From contig JAHHHR010000030.1 in assembly GCA_019359245.1 (NCBI GenBank), positions 1 through 64,000 on the forward strand: 64,000 nucleotides of DNA, given 5' to 3'. The stretch comes from Nostoc desertorum CM1-VF14 (lineage in GTDB: Bacteria; Cyanobacteriota; Cyanobacteriia; Cyanobacteriales; Nostocaceae). The notes under the pieces are model-generated. The model was given only the letters and a program-made list of their open reading frames with translations. It did no database searches and had not been told where the DNA came from. Each line of letters begins with the position of its first letter. The stretch's first letter is position 1. The position numbers were made by a program, and so were the translations under genes. This document shows, in pieces, positions 34,284 to 43,044 of this stretch.

Positions 34284-35569
34284 ATGATGGTTCCATCAGG
34301 AATGACAGCATTTTTCAGCACAACGGTAATGCCACTGCGGATATAGAAACCTTGACTTTCGCGGTCAGCTTCTTGCACGTTATCTTTATTGATAATTTTG
34401 ACATCATGACCGATACTGGCATTTTTATCGATGATGGCACGGCGAATAATCGAGTCACTACCAATACCTACAGGAATATCACCTTGTTGTACATTGGATT
34501 GGCGTTCTACAGAAGCTTGGTAAAAATCTGCACCCATGAGTAAAGATTCTTCGATGAGGCAGCCAGATTCAATTCGCGATCGCACTCCCAAAACTGAATG
34601 TTGAATGCGACAATTTTTCAAAATGCAACCTTCGCCAATTATTGATTCTGTTACTTGGCAATCTAAAAGTTTACTCGGTGGCAAGTAACGAGCGCGGGTA
34701 TAAATTGGAGCCTGTTCATCATAGAAACTAAAGGGTGGCTGGGGCTGCTGAGTCAGGGCTAAATTGGCATGATAAAATGCCTCAATTGTTCCAATATCTT
34801 CCCAGTAGTCATCAAAAAGGTAAGCTTGAACGTTGTAATCTTTAGAGGCATCAGGAATAATTTCTTTGCCGAAATCAGTCCTTTCTATACCTTCTCTCAA
34901 CAACTTAAACAAAACCTCTTTTTTAAAGACATAAATCCCCATTGAGGCGATGTAAGGCTGTTGCTGGGCTTGTTCTTTGGTTAATCCCAGTATGCTTGTA
35001 TCAACACGCATTTGGATTAACGCTTCACCTTTGGGTTTTTCACTAAAATCGATTACCCTACCAGAATCGTCAATCTTCATCAAGCCAAAATCTGAGGCGC
35101 GGCGCTCATCAATAGGGATAACTGAGAGAGTAATATCAGCCCCCGTTTCCCTATGGCGCTGGATAAACTGGCGATAATCCATGCGATAGAGGTGATCGCC
35201 TGAAAGGATCAAATATTCGTCTGCATTCCATTCTTCCATTAACCACAGATACTGACGCACAGCATCGGCTGTACCTTGGAACCAGTTGGGGTTTTCTGGC
35301 GTTTGTTGTGCCGCTAGCACTTCTACAAACCCTTCATTGAAGCCAGTAAAGTTATAGGTACGGGCGATGTGACGATTCAGAGAAGCTGAGTTGAATTGTG
35401 TCAGGACGTAGATTTTGAATATTTCGGAATTTATGCAGTTACTGACAGGAATATCAATTAAGCGATACTTCCCTGCTACTGGTACTGCTGGTTTAGCGCG
35501 GAGTTTCGTTAGTGGGTAAAGCCGAGTACCCGCGCCACCACCAAGGATGATTGATAATACTTTTTTCAC
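34280..35569 (-). CDS. glgC: Glucose-1-phosphate adenylyltransferase
   Basis: ADP-glucose pyrophosphorylase makes ADP-glucose from ATP and glucose-1-phosphate for glycogen synthesis. It is allosterically activated by 3-phosphoglycerate in cyanobacteria. The 429-residue product has the nucleotidyltransferase N-terminus (ILGGGAGTRLYPLTKLRAKPAVP), the KYRLIDIPVSNCINS block, WFQGTADAVRQY, the metal site LSGDHLYRMDY, FSEKPKGE, and a left-handed beta-helix C-terminus (SIIRRAIIDKNASIGHDV). Length and motifs are normal. The start at 35569 is the usual MKKVLSIILGGGAG. It has a 505-bp upstream gap with its own promoter. Confidence 0.98.
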   Translation of the reverse strand: MKKVLSIILGGGAGTRLYPLTKLRAKPAVPVAGKYRLIDIPVSNCINSEIFKIYVLTQFNSASLNRHIARTYNFTGFNEGFVEVLAAQQTPENPNWFQGTADAVRQYLWLMEEWNADEYLILSGDHLYRMDYRQFIQRHRETGADITLSVIPIDERRASDFGLMKIDDSGRVIDFSEKPKGEALIQMRVDTSILGLTKEQAQQQPYIASMGIYVFKKEVLFKLLREGIERTDFGKEIIPDASKDYNVQAYLFDDYWEDIGTIEAFYHANLALTQQPQPPFSFYDEQAPIYTRARYLPPSKLLDCQVTESIIGEGCILKNCRIQHSVLGVRSRIESGCLIEESLLMGADFYQASVERQSNVQQGDIPVGIGSDSIIRRAIIDKNASIGHDVKIINKDNVQEADRESQGFYIRSGITVVLKNAVIPDGTII

Positions 35570-36074
35570 AAAATTTCTCCCGACTGCCTTTCAACTCTCA
35601 CTCTCAGTTTAGGACTGTCTGCCACTACACGTAAGGGGGATCACCTGATTCTTAGGGATGAATTTTACAGAATGCTAGCGGTAATCGGTAGTAGGGTTGA
35701 TAAGAAAAAAATAGGACACTTGTACTAACTGAGGTAAGGAATAAGGGGCGATCGCTACACAAGGTTGATAACTAAGCAATCTCTCAATTTAAAAACTTAG
35801 CTTTTTTAACACAATTTTAAGATAGTACCTTGTACTATGCCTAATCTTGTACAAAAAATTAAGGTAGATACTTATAGTTTTAAGAAAGATTGTCAAAGTC
35901 TGCTTACAAGATTTCTGTTTGATGGACGTAAATTCTTGTTTACACTTTTGGGCTTAGGTAATTTTAGATTATCCTTAAAAGGGACAAAAGGCAAAGAGGT
36001 TGAATAAATTAACTTTACTAAAACTTGTCCTTATTAAAAGAGGTGCTTAAAACGGCATCTGTATGATCTTCTAA
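35570..36074. other. Gene-free region upstream of glgC
   Basis: This 505-bp stretch presumably holds the glgC promoter. One HIP1 site lies near 35748, and a small inverted repeat AGTACCTTGTACT lies near 35824. I see no coding sequence or recognisable RNA. Confidence 0.5.
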
Positions 36075-36737
36075 TCAGTTACTTTCTTGAATACCTTCTA
36101 ATATTCCTTCCAAAAGATTAATCTTTTCATCCTGTGTTACTTCTATTTGTTTGAATTGATTTAGCGCTTTGATAGTTGGTATTAATGCTTCAATTTGATA
36201 TTTCTTTTCAAAAAGTTGCTTAGGCTCTGATAATAAAGCATCAATAGTAGTATTTTTACGTTGTTCAGCCTGTATTCCAAATACAGTAGCAAAAGCTGTT
36301 AGTAGCGTTAGTAACCCTTCTGGAATTCTAGCAGTCAAAGTTTTTTGGCTCTCGGCTTCTGCTTCTTGCTGCTTAGACTCAGCAAGTTCGCGCAATTCTC
36401 TTTCCAGCTTTAATGCTGATTGAAGTTCTCTATCTCTTTTTGCTAAACTTTTTTGCAAAAATTCTGTTTCTAATGGCGTAAGCCTTGGCTGAGTCTTATT
36501 CACCCACTTAGAAATTACAGCTAATTTTGCACCCGCCAATAGTGCATCATCAGATTTATTAAATCTTTGTAGCCATTCCTGGCAATCTTCATCTAAAGAA
36601 TGACTGAGACGAATATTCTCTAGATCCTCAGCAATCCAAGTATTTAATAATTTTAGTGCTTTTAAAGACTCCAATACTGCTGAGATTGAGGAGGTAAGAC
36701 TTAAATTTGGCATTAAGCTGGGTGGTAAAGCCGGCAT
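36075..36737 (-). pseudogene. Linker remnant of an nSTAND/WD40-type protein
   Basis: The frame is 220 codons. From residue about 33 it matches the linker between the ATPase and WD40 parts of NACHT/nSTAND proteins: TWIAEDLENIRLSHSLDEDCQEW, split here as WIAEDLENIRL and DEDCQEWLQRF. Then come DDALLAGAKLAVISKW, PLETEFLQKSL, a Lys/Glu coiled coil (RELRELAESKQQEAEAES) and EALIPTIKALNQFKQ. Upstream ATPase and downstream WD40 repeats are missing. The first 25-30 codons are antisense to a plus-strand Trypco1 remnant and are not original. It is therefore an internal fragment that may still be translated as a coiled-coil protein. Confidence 0.7.
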
Positions 36738-36828
36738 TCCTTACATTACCAAAGGCCTTGCTGAAAGTAATCTGGAAATTGAGGTGAAGTGTAAGTTTCC
36801 AGAAAAACAAGAACCTGATTCACAATAA
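36652..36828 (+). pseudogene. C-terminal remnant of a Trypco1 (CU044_2847-like) domain gene
   Basis: On the plus strand the frame reads FSAFKDSNTAEIEEVRLKFG, then IKLGGKAGIPYITKGLAESN, LEIEVKCKFPE, and stops at 36826-36828. The pattern VxLxFGIKLGGxAGIPxxTKGxAExN is the hallmark of the Trypsin-co-occurring domain 1 family, which accompanies trypsin-like and STAND conflict modules. There is no start codon and the N-terminal half is missing. The remnant overlaps, antisense, the false N-terminus of the nSTAND fragment. Confidence 0.6.
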
Positions 36829-36871
36829 GAGCAAAAAATTATCCGCGCAGCATAGGGTTAGGCAATGCCCA

Positions 36872-37171
36872 TTAAACACCCAATCTCCCAGCACCTATTC
36901 TCCTATTAACCAAACCTAATTGCTGCGATCGCTTCAAATACTTCACCCAAGATTGCTCTGACAAGTGGGAAATGGCATTTGGTGACAGTGTTGCTGTGAA
37001 AATCTCTTTGCCACTGGTAACACCACTAACGCCTAAACGTTCTAAAACAGCAGTTGCAGCAGAATCTAAAATTGGTTCAGTATGAATAAAAACTCCCAAA
37101 TTTGAGTCTTCGAAATTTTGAACATCATTTAGTGCTGTAGCAAGGGCAGCATCTAGCTTTTGATAATTCAT
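36872..37171 (-). CDS. Small protein, possibly protease-inhibitor-I9-like
   Basis: The ATG at 37171 (MNYQKLDAALATAL) is preceded by AAGGA at good spacing; an upstream Met at 37201 lacks this. The 99-residue product has a leading helix, then LGVFIHTEP, an alpha helix ILDSAATAVLERLGV, a strand IFTATLSPNAISHLSEQSWVKYL and a basic tail. This beta-alpha-beta layout with a central hydrophobic ILSxxxIxxLSxxxWVxxI-like ending resembles the I9 propeptide/inhibitor fold found beside subtilases or trypsins. No protease gene adjoins it now, though the Trypco1 remnant next door belongs to protease-linked systems. The family call is tentative. Confidence 0.55.
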   Translation of the reverse strand: MNYQKLDAALATALNDVQNFEDSNLGVFIHTEPILDSAATAVLERLGVSGVTSGKEIFTATLSPNAISHLSEQSWVKYLKRSQQLGLVNRRIGAGRLGV

Positions 37172-37450
37172 TAGCAATTCCTTGGTAAAGAGCACGGGCA
37201 ATTTTTAGCCTATCCTAAAACCAATTTATCAAGTTTATGAGTTATCACTACCTATCTTTGTACAGACTTAATGCACTAATCTCTACGTCAAATTACAGAT
37301 TAATTGCTAGAGGGATAAACCAACAATTAATGGATAATAATTCAATAGTGTTAGCACCATGAAATGCGATCGCTTTGTTTCTTGGCTTCTCTGCTACTCC
37401 CCTTTTCGGTAAAATAACTTAGCAGATCAGCAAGGAACAGGTTCAGGATC

Positions 37451-38323
37451 ATGGCTCAAGCTAGTATTGGGATTATTGGTGGCAGTGGTCTGTATAAGAT
37501 GGACGCACTCAAAGATGTAGAAGAGGTGCAAGTTCAAACCCCTTTTGGTTCACCATCAGATGCTTTGATTCTGGGGACTTTGGATGGCACACGGGTAGCT
37601 TTCTTGGCGCGTCATGGTCGCAATCACACGCTGTTACCCTCTGAATTACCATTTCGCGCTAATATCTATGCGATGAAGCAATTGGGTGTGCAGTATTTAA
37701 TCTCAGCTAGTGCTGTGGGTTCCTTGAAGGAAGAGGCGAAACCACTGGATATGGTGGTTCCAGATCAGTTTATTGACAGAACTAAAAATCGAATTTCAAC
37801 GTTTTTCGGTGAGGGAATTGTTGCTCACATTGCCTTTGGCGATCCGATTTGTAAGAATTTGGCTGTTGTGTTAGCAGATGCGATCGCATCTCTCAATTTA
37901 CCAGAAGTTACTCTCCATCGCGGCGGCACTTATGTGTGCATGGAAGGACCAGCTTTTTCCACTAAGGCAGAATCGAATCTTTACCGCAGTTGGGATGCAA
38001 CAATCATTGGGATGACGAATTTACCAGAGGCGAAGTTGGCAAGGGAAGCGGAAATTGCTTATGCAACCTTAGCGCTGGTGACAGATTATGATTGTTGGCA
38101 TCCAGACCATGACAGTGTGACGGTGGAAATGGTGATTGGCAATTTGCTGCGGAATGCTGTGAATGCTCAAAAGGTGATTCAAGAAACTGTGCGGCGCTTG
38201 AGTGAAAATCCGCCAACCAGTGAGGCGCATTCGGCGTTGCAGTATGCAATTTTGACTCAGTTGGATAAAGCACCCGCAGCGACGAAGGAAAAGTTAGGGT
38301 TATTGTTGCAGAAGTATTTGTAG
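37451..38323 (+). CDS. mtnP: S-methyl-5'-thioadenosine phosphorylase
   Basis: MTAP cleaves methylthioadenosine to adenine and methylthioribose-1-phosphate in methionine salvage. The 290-residue product has IGIIGGSGLYKMD at the N-terminus, then FLARHGRNHTLLPSELPFRANIYAMKQLGV, the phosphate/purine-site CMEGPAFSTKAESNLYR, IGMTNLPEAKLAREAEI (MTAP-type rather than PNP-type), and ATDYDCW as VTDYDCWH. Length and motifs are standard. It stands alone between the conflict-gene remnants and the AAA_35 pair. A 30-bp HIP1-containing tandem repeat follows directly. Confidence 0.95.
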   Translation: MAQASIGIIGGSGLYKMDALKDVEEVQVQTPFGSPSDALILGTLDGTRVAFLARHGRNHTLLPSELPFRANIYAMKQLGVQYLISASAVGSLKEEAKPLDMVVPDQFIDRTKNRISTFFGEGIVAHIAFGDPICKNLAVVLADAIASLNLPEVTLHRGGTYVCMEGPAFSTKAESNLYRSWDATIIGMTNLPEAKLAREAEIAYATLALVTDYDCWHPDHDSVTVEMVIGNLLRNAVNAQKVIQETVRRLSENPPTSEAHSALQYAILTQLDKAPAATKEKLGLLLQKYL

Positions 38324-38325
38324 AC

Positions 38326-38415
38326 TTAGATTACAGCAAAAGCGATCGCACTTCCTCAGATTACAGCGATAGCGATCGCAGTTTCTTAGATTAGAGCAAC
38401 AGTGATCGCACCATC
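38326..38415 (+). repeat. Three tandem 30-bp repeats containing HIP1 sites
   Basis: Units begin at 38326, 38356 and 38386, each starting TTAGATTA or TCAGATTA. Each carries GCGATCGCA (GTGATCGCA in the third). A decayed fourth piece, CAATCGCACTTTATTAGATT, follows near 38440. It lies just after mtnP. Confidence 0.85.
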
Positions 38416-38541
38416 AGCCAACTGAAACTATACAGGCAATCGCACTTTATTAGATTGGGGTTAATGTTGATATCATGGGATGCGTAGGCGTAGCCTGTTA
38501 TAGACATCGCTACATTTGATGAATTAACCGTGCAAAAGCCA

Positions 38542-40320
38542 TCAAACTTCAGGAGCTTTCCTTTGTGAAGTCACAACGCCCATCACCACCGCCAAAGGCA
38601 CTAAGACCACTGCGTTAAGCGTCAAAATCGCTCTCTGAACTACTTTTGCCTGCTCAACAGCTTTTTGCCTTTCTTGCTCTTGCTCTTCAGCAGTTTGCAG
38701 GATGTTAGTCAAGCTTTGCGAAAGCTGGTCTAGCCGCGCGGCTGTTTCACCACCCATAATTGTCAATAACTGTGATCGGGCAGAGGAAATTTGCTGAGGC
38801 TGAACTTTTTGGGAGTCAATTTTCTGTAATACAACCTCGATTTGGTCAACATAGGCTTTTAAATTACTCTTATAATCCAGCAATAACGTTTGTAAAGTCG
38901 AACTTGTTGCTGCTAGTCTTCGGGGTTTACTGTCGATAAATCCGGCAATATGTGACTCTAGTTGTTTAGCTTTTTCAACATTCTTTAGAAAATCGGCTTT
39001 TTTGCTTTGTAGCTGTTGTGAATTTTCCAATACAGCAACTAGGTTAGAGCTATGTAATTGCGCTACTACTACTGCATCTTTATAATTACTTAGTAGCTGT
39101 GCTTGTTCATAGCCTTGATTGAATAGCCTCACTTCCCTTTCCTGGTAGGAGTTGGCGAGCTCCAAAACAGTAAGTGAGCCAAACACGCCAATTCCAATTC
39201 CCACAGAGCAGGCATAGAAAATCTTTTGATAGATGCGCCAATAACTTGGTAAATTTTTGATTATCCACTGTTCATCAAAAACTTTACTGTAGATCGGATT
39301 GCGTACCAACAACCTACCGTTCTCACGGCGTACAACACCTGATAGTTTGAGGTGGGACTTGACTAATGACTGCTCCTCATCCAGGACAGGGAGCTTACTC
39401 CGATGAATTTCGCGATAGGTAGTTAAAACTTCTTGGTCTGGTGAGCGTTTAGTCAACATATCGCGCACAAACTGTAGGTTATTGTCTTGCTCGCTCATAG
39501 CACCAAAGAATGTGCTACATACTATACCCTCAATATAGACTTTAGACCAACTGCTGTTACCTTGGTCTGTTATGGCGCTGCAAAGACGTTGAGTTAGATA
39601 GGGGTGTCCCTCCGTCCATTGCAGCACCCACATTAACACCTGTTGAGCTTTATCCATTGGTAGCCCTAGTCCATTAGCCAGGGGTAAAGCTTCCTCAAAA
39701 GTAAAATCAGTCAAATCTACACGCTGTCCGATATTAAACGGCGTGCGCTTGGCATTACGAATTAAATCACCCGGGGTTGCTACCCCAATCAAGACAAACG
39801 AGAGACGGTGAAACTTAGGATCAGTGGCACGAGCAACGTAGAGATAGCGAATTGCTATAAAAAAATCGTCGGTAAAATTTAGGCTGAGGGTAGAGTCAAT
39901 TTCATCCACAAAAATTACGACTTGCTCCTCGATCTCAGCCAGCAAAACCTTCTCAAAAAATAACGTCAACCGTTGCGATACCCCAAAATGCTCATGTTTT
40001 TGCCACCAAATCACTACATCGGTATCAAACATGAGTTGGTCATCCAGTTTGACTAAAAAGCCAAAATACCACTGTTCGGCTGTGACATTTGCCCCCAATT
40101 CTTGAAGGTCAACAATTACTGAGCGAATTCCCTCGTCCCTTAATCTTTCTGCGGTGCGTACCATCAGGCTAGACTTACCCATTTGGCGCGGCGTTAGCAC
40201 ATAAGCGAAAGTTGCCGACCGACATAAACCGAGTAATTCTTCATCAGCTTGGCGAGGAATGTAAATACCACTGCCAGCTTGTACAGTTCCGCCTACAGTG
40301 TAAATGCTTGGATTAGCCAC
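38542..40320 (-). CDS. AAA_35 ATPase with two membrane helices and a coiled-coil segment
   Basis: A 592-residue protein. Residues 1-330 are an AAA_35 (nSTAND-like) ATPase with Walker A TPRQMGKSS at 43-51, an acidic strand VVIFVDEID and the GHPYLTQRLC sensor-type motif. A first membrane helix lies near 365-395 (FYACSVGIGIGVFGSLTVL). A region of about 170 residues follows, helical and Gln/Lys/Leu-rich, resembling sensory four-helix or coiled-coil domains. A second membrane helix comes near 565-585 (VVLVPLAVVMGVV). It overlaps the upstream TIR-AAA_35 gene by 8 bp, so the two are translationally coupled. An inferred role is as membrane sensor or docking partner for the TIR switch. Confidence 0.85.
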   Translation of the reverse strand: MANPSIYTVGGTVQAGSGIYIPRQADEELLGLCRSATFAYVLTPRQMGKSSLMVRTAERLRDEGIRSVIVDLQELGANVTAEQWYFGFLVKLDDQLMFDTDVVIWWQKHEHFGVSQRLTLFFEKVLLAEIEEQVVIFVDEIDSTLSLNFTDDFFIAIRYLYVARATDPKFHRLSFVLIGVATPGDLIRNAKRTPFNIGQRVDLTDFTFEEALPLANGLGLPMDKAQQVLMWVLQWTEGHPYLTQRLCSAITDQGNSSWSKVYIEGIVCSTFFGAMSEQDNNLQFVRDMLTKRSPDQEVLTTYREIHRSKLPVLDEEQSLVKSHLKLSGVVRRENGRLLVRNPIYSKVFDEQWIIKNLPSYWRIYQKIFYACSVGIGIGVFGSLTVLELANSYQEREVRLFNQGYEQAQLLSNYKDAVVVAQLHSSNLVAVLENSQQLQSKKADFLKNVEKAKQLESHIAGFIDSKPRRLAATSSTLQTLLLDYKSNLKAYVDQIEVVLQKIDSQKVQPQQISSARSQLLTIMGGETAARLDQLSQSLTNILQTAEEQEQERQKAVEQAKVVQRAILTLNAVVLVPLAVVMGVVTSQRKAPEV

Positions 40321-41848
40321 GCAGATGCTCCCGGAAATAATCAGTGTAAAGTTGACAACGGGGAAACACTACACGCCCTTGCCGGCGAACTAAACCTGCA
40401 CCCCGCAAGCGGAAAAAGATACGCTCATCTACACAGGTGTTCTGGTGAATTACTTGGAACATACCCTGAACCAGCTCCTGTTTGTTATGCAACCGGAAAA
40501 GGTGGTTACGCAGATGATTGCCAAAGGGGCCATTATCTGCGATCGCATTGGCAAATAATTCGGTAGGATGGAGGCGATCGCTAGCAACTGAGTAAAGTGC
40601 AAGCCTTACTAAATAAGGATGTCCACCTAGCAAAGCTATTAATTGCTTTTCTTCACTAGCGTTAAAAGGTGAGCCATGACGGCGGTTTAAATCAGCAACC
40701 TGTGCTGCTGTAAAATCTTCTAAATCAATTACTAGCCCAACATTAAAGGGGGATTGGTTGAGATTATCAATTAGCTGGTAGGGTTCGGTGGAAGTAACCA
40801 GCGCTAAATCCAGTTGCTTCCAGATGGGATTAGTGGCGCGGCTATTGTGCCAGCTTCGCAGCATTCCAAAGAAATCAGAGCGAAAATCTGTATCAAATAC
40901 CCTTTCCACTTCATCCATCGCTAAGACAATGGGATTGCCAAATTCCTTCAGCAAATAGCGGCCGACGTAGCGAGTGCAACGCTGACTATTGCCCAAAGGC
41001 ATATTCCAATACTCATCAACTTTGTCAGTCATTTCCAGTTCATCGGTTAACCAAGTACAGAACTGGCGAAAGAAAAGATCAGCATTAGTTAAGGCAGCTT
41101 TATCAAACAATTGGAAATCCAGCAAAGCAACCCGCTTAAGAGCATTCACAGCAGTATGAATTGTGCGGATTAACAAGGAACTTTTGCCCATTTGCCGGGG
41201 GCCTTTTATTGTAATTGTTACACCTTGCCGCTCGATAGTCTCTAAAGTAAGTGCATCAGATGAGCGTTCCACATAAAAAGCAGATTGCGATTCCATTGTC
41301 CCTTCGGGCATTTCCAGCGAGACTGGCTGTGCTGAAGGAAAGGGATGGGGTAGGGGTGACGGCTGAATCATCTGGAGTAAGTCTGCTTTCGATTTTTCTT
41401 CACTGATAGCCAATGCACCTCCAGAGACAGCCTGTAACAATTCTGCAATCAGACGCGGCGTATCTTCTGCATCTTTCCAGAACGCCCAGTTAATCCCATT
41501 TAAGTAAGCGCTCAAGGGATACAGGAACGGTTCTTGATACGCCAGACGCACCGGGAGAATTATTGGTTGTCCTGATTGTGATTTTGCCAAGTGGTGTGCT
41601 GTCTCGATTTCTGCTACCACCATCTCGCTGCTGGTTGACAAGGCTGAAAGGAAAGTAATCAGAAAATCAGCTTGGCGGATTTCTGCTTCAATACATTCAG
41701 CCCAGCGTGTGCCAACGGACATAGTTTGGTCGATAAAGACCTTGTGCTGCTGCGATAGCGCCTGGAAGACTTGCAGTGCTACTGGTTCATCGGGGCTAGC
41801 ATTACGCTTATAGCTGATGAAGATGCGTTTAGCCTGTGAGTTTAACAT
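40313..41848 (-). CDS. TIR-domain effector fused to AAA_35 ATPase
   Basis: A 511-residue protein. Residues 1-140 form a TIR domain: RIFISYKRN, VFIDQTMSVGTRWAECIEAEI, and the candidate catalytic Glu80 in SSEMVVAEIETA. Bacterial TIR domains cleave NAD+ or make cyclic ADP-ribose signals. Residues about 181-500 are AAA_35, with Walker A GPRQMGKSS at 216-224, a Walker B-like VLAMDEVERVF, GGHPYLVRLALY and a C-terminal winged-helix-like part (RGAGLVRRQGRVVF). The boundary (PEG...SAFYVERS) is almost the same as in the CHAT-AAA_35 protein at 5791-7143. It overlaps the downstream AAA_35-membrane gene. The likely role is NAD-depleting or signalling defence effector, by inference. Confidence 0.9.
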   Translation of the reverse strand: MLNSQAKRIFISYKRNASPDEPVALQVFQALSQQHKVFIDQTMSVGTRWAECIEAEIRQADFLITFLSALSTSSEMVVAEIETAHHLAKSQSGQPIILPVRLAYQEPFLYPLSAYLNGINWAFWKDAEDTPRLIAELLQAVSGGALAISEEKSKADLLQMIQPSPLPHPFPSAQPVSLEMPEGTMESQSAFYVERSSDALTLETIERQGVTITIKGPRQMGKSSLLIRTIHTAVNALKRVALLDFQLFDKAALTNADLFFRQFCTWLTDELEMTDKVDEYWNMPLGNSQRCTRYVGRYLLKEFGNPIVLAMDEVERVFDTDFRSDFFGMLRSWHNSRATNPIWKQLDLALVTSTEPYQLIDNLNQSPFNVGLVIDLEDFTAAQVADLNRRHGSPFNASEEKQLIALLGGHPYLVRLALYSVASDRLHPTELFANAIADNGPFGNHLRNHLFRLHNKQELVQGMFQVIHQNTCVDERIFFRLRGAGLVRRQGRVVFPRCQLYTDYFREHLRG

Positions 41849-42078
41849 TACTATTAGCCTTGTCTTCCTTCAGCTTTTTGAATGCAAAAGCTTATCTAGT
41901 TGTGAGTCAATCTGGTACAGAAGTTGGGTGATTCTGTGCTTCGTTATCCAAGGGAAGTTTTTCCCTATTCCGAGGATTAACTGAACAAATTAGGATTTTA
42001 TTTATAGTGCTATCAATTAGTTACACTCTACTACAGCGCAGTTCAGGCAATTACCGACAGCACAAAAAAATTGCTCAC

Positions 42079-42141
42079 GGAGTTCAAAGACTCGTGAACG
42101 GAGCTAAAAGACTCATTAACGGAGTTCAAAGACTCGTTTTC
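42079..42141 (+). repeat. Three tandem 21-bp repeats upstream of the TIR-AAA_35 gene
   Basis: The units GGAGTTCAAAGACTCGTGAA-C, GGAGCTAAAAGACTCATTAA-C and a third variant run head to tail. The period and the core ACTCGTKAAC are shared with the 11-copy array at 7237-7467. The segment 42030-42064 between gene and array is related to 7190-7224. Confidence 0.85.
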
Positions 42142-42270
42142 AATCTTCGACTATTGGTGACAATTCTAGAAACAGATAAACGTTCCCATAAAACTCCTAC
42201 AAAACCTACCTCCGTGGGTTTTGTCTGTATAGACGCGGTTACCTCCCTTTTAACTGAATGATCTAAAACT

Positions 42271-42300
42271 AAAAAAAGCCTGCATAGGCAGGCTTTTTTT
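42271..42300 (-). terminator. Symmetric rho-independent terminator
   Basis: AAAAAAAGCCTGC, ATAG, then GCAGGCTTTTTTT: a strong stem with A/T tracts on both sides, able to work in either direction. It lies 65 bp past the 3' end of the minus-strand lipoprotein gene at 42365. Confidence 0.9.
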
Positions 42301-42364
42301 AGGTAGCCACAGGCTTTAATCTGTGGGCGCTTTCAGATTTTTACAATAGATTAAATGACTAATT

Positions 42365-42952
42365 TCAATCAACTGCTCTCTTCACTGCACTGCCTGCATC
42401 TTCAGCTGTGCGCTGAATATTTTTACCAGCATCTTCAGCGCCACTTTGAACATTCTTTGTCAAGCCTTCAGCTGCATTTTGGGTATTTCCCTTGAGATTT
42501 TCAATTCCTCGCTGAGTACCCTTAGCTACGCCTTCTCCCAATTCATTAGCTGAACTACCGATATCTTCACCCAGGTTCTTCACTCTTTCGCCAAAGGGTG
42601 TACCTTGTTTGTAATTTCGACCATATTGCTCTGTGCTGTCAATTCCCTTCTGCTCAATATTTTTTTGAGAATTTTTCGCCAGCGCATCAGCTTTGTCGTT
42701 AGCTGCCTTTTCATCTGCTCTCCCTCTAGGATCTACATCACTAAAGTTATTCATCCCACCAGCTGGAGAAGAGAGAGGATAATCTTTTGTGGGATCGTAT
42801 CGTTCAAGATAAGGTGACTCAGCCTGTGGTGGTTGTTTTGCTACTCCTGGATCAGCACAAGCTTGTGTCAGAAATAAGAATATTCCTGCAAATAAAACAG
42901 TTAAAACTTTCAAGGGACGAATGCTTTTGAGCCAATTCATTGCTTTTTTCAT
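42365..42952 (-). CDS. Secreted lipoprotein with LEA-like amphipathic repeats (DUF6658-like)
   Basis: A 195-residue protein with a basic N-terminus (MKKAMNWLKSIRPLK), a hydrophobic segment and a lipobox ending FLTQAC, so it is probably a lipoprotein. After a Pro-rich linker (SPYLERYDPTKDYPLSSP) comes a long Ala/Gly/Glu/Lys/Asn-rich helical part. It contains loose 11-residue-like repeats (GTQRGIENLKGN, GLTKNVQSGAEDAGKN, IQRTAEDAG) typical of LEA-like or apolipoprotein-like helices. It is paralogous in its leader to the gene 92 bp upstream. I believe these belong to the cyanobacterial family labelled DUF6658; function unknown, perhaps envelope or stress protection. Confidence 0.75.
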   Translation of the reverse strand: MKKAMNWLKSIRPLKVLTVLFAGIFLFLTQACADPGVAKQPPQAESPYLERYDPTKDYPLSSPAGGMNNFSDVDPRGRADEKAANDKADALAKNSQKNIEQKGIDSTEQYGRNYKQGTPFGERVKNLGEDIGSSANELGEGVAKGTQRGIENLKGNTQNAAEGLTKNVQSGAEDAGKNIQRTAEDAGSAVKRAVD

Positions 42953-43044
42953 ACTTCTACTCCTTGCATTTTTGTGACTAAGTTAAACTTCAACCAAGAT
43001 GGCATTTGGAATTAATTTTGCATTCCAAGGATTCAGACAAAATT

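Noticed and set aside
42007..42261. 84-codon plus-strand frame upstream of the TIR gene
   Set aside because: Its core is the translated 21-bp array (GVQRLVN-type) and it has no family resemblance.
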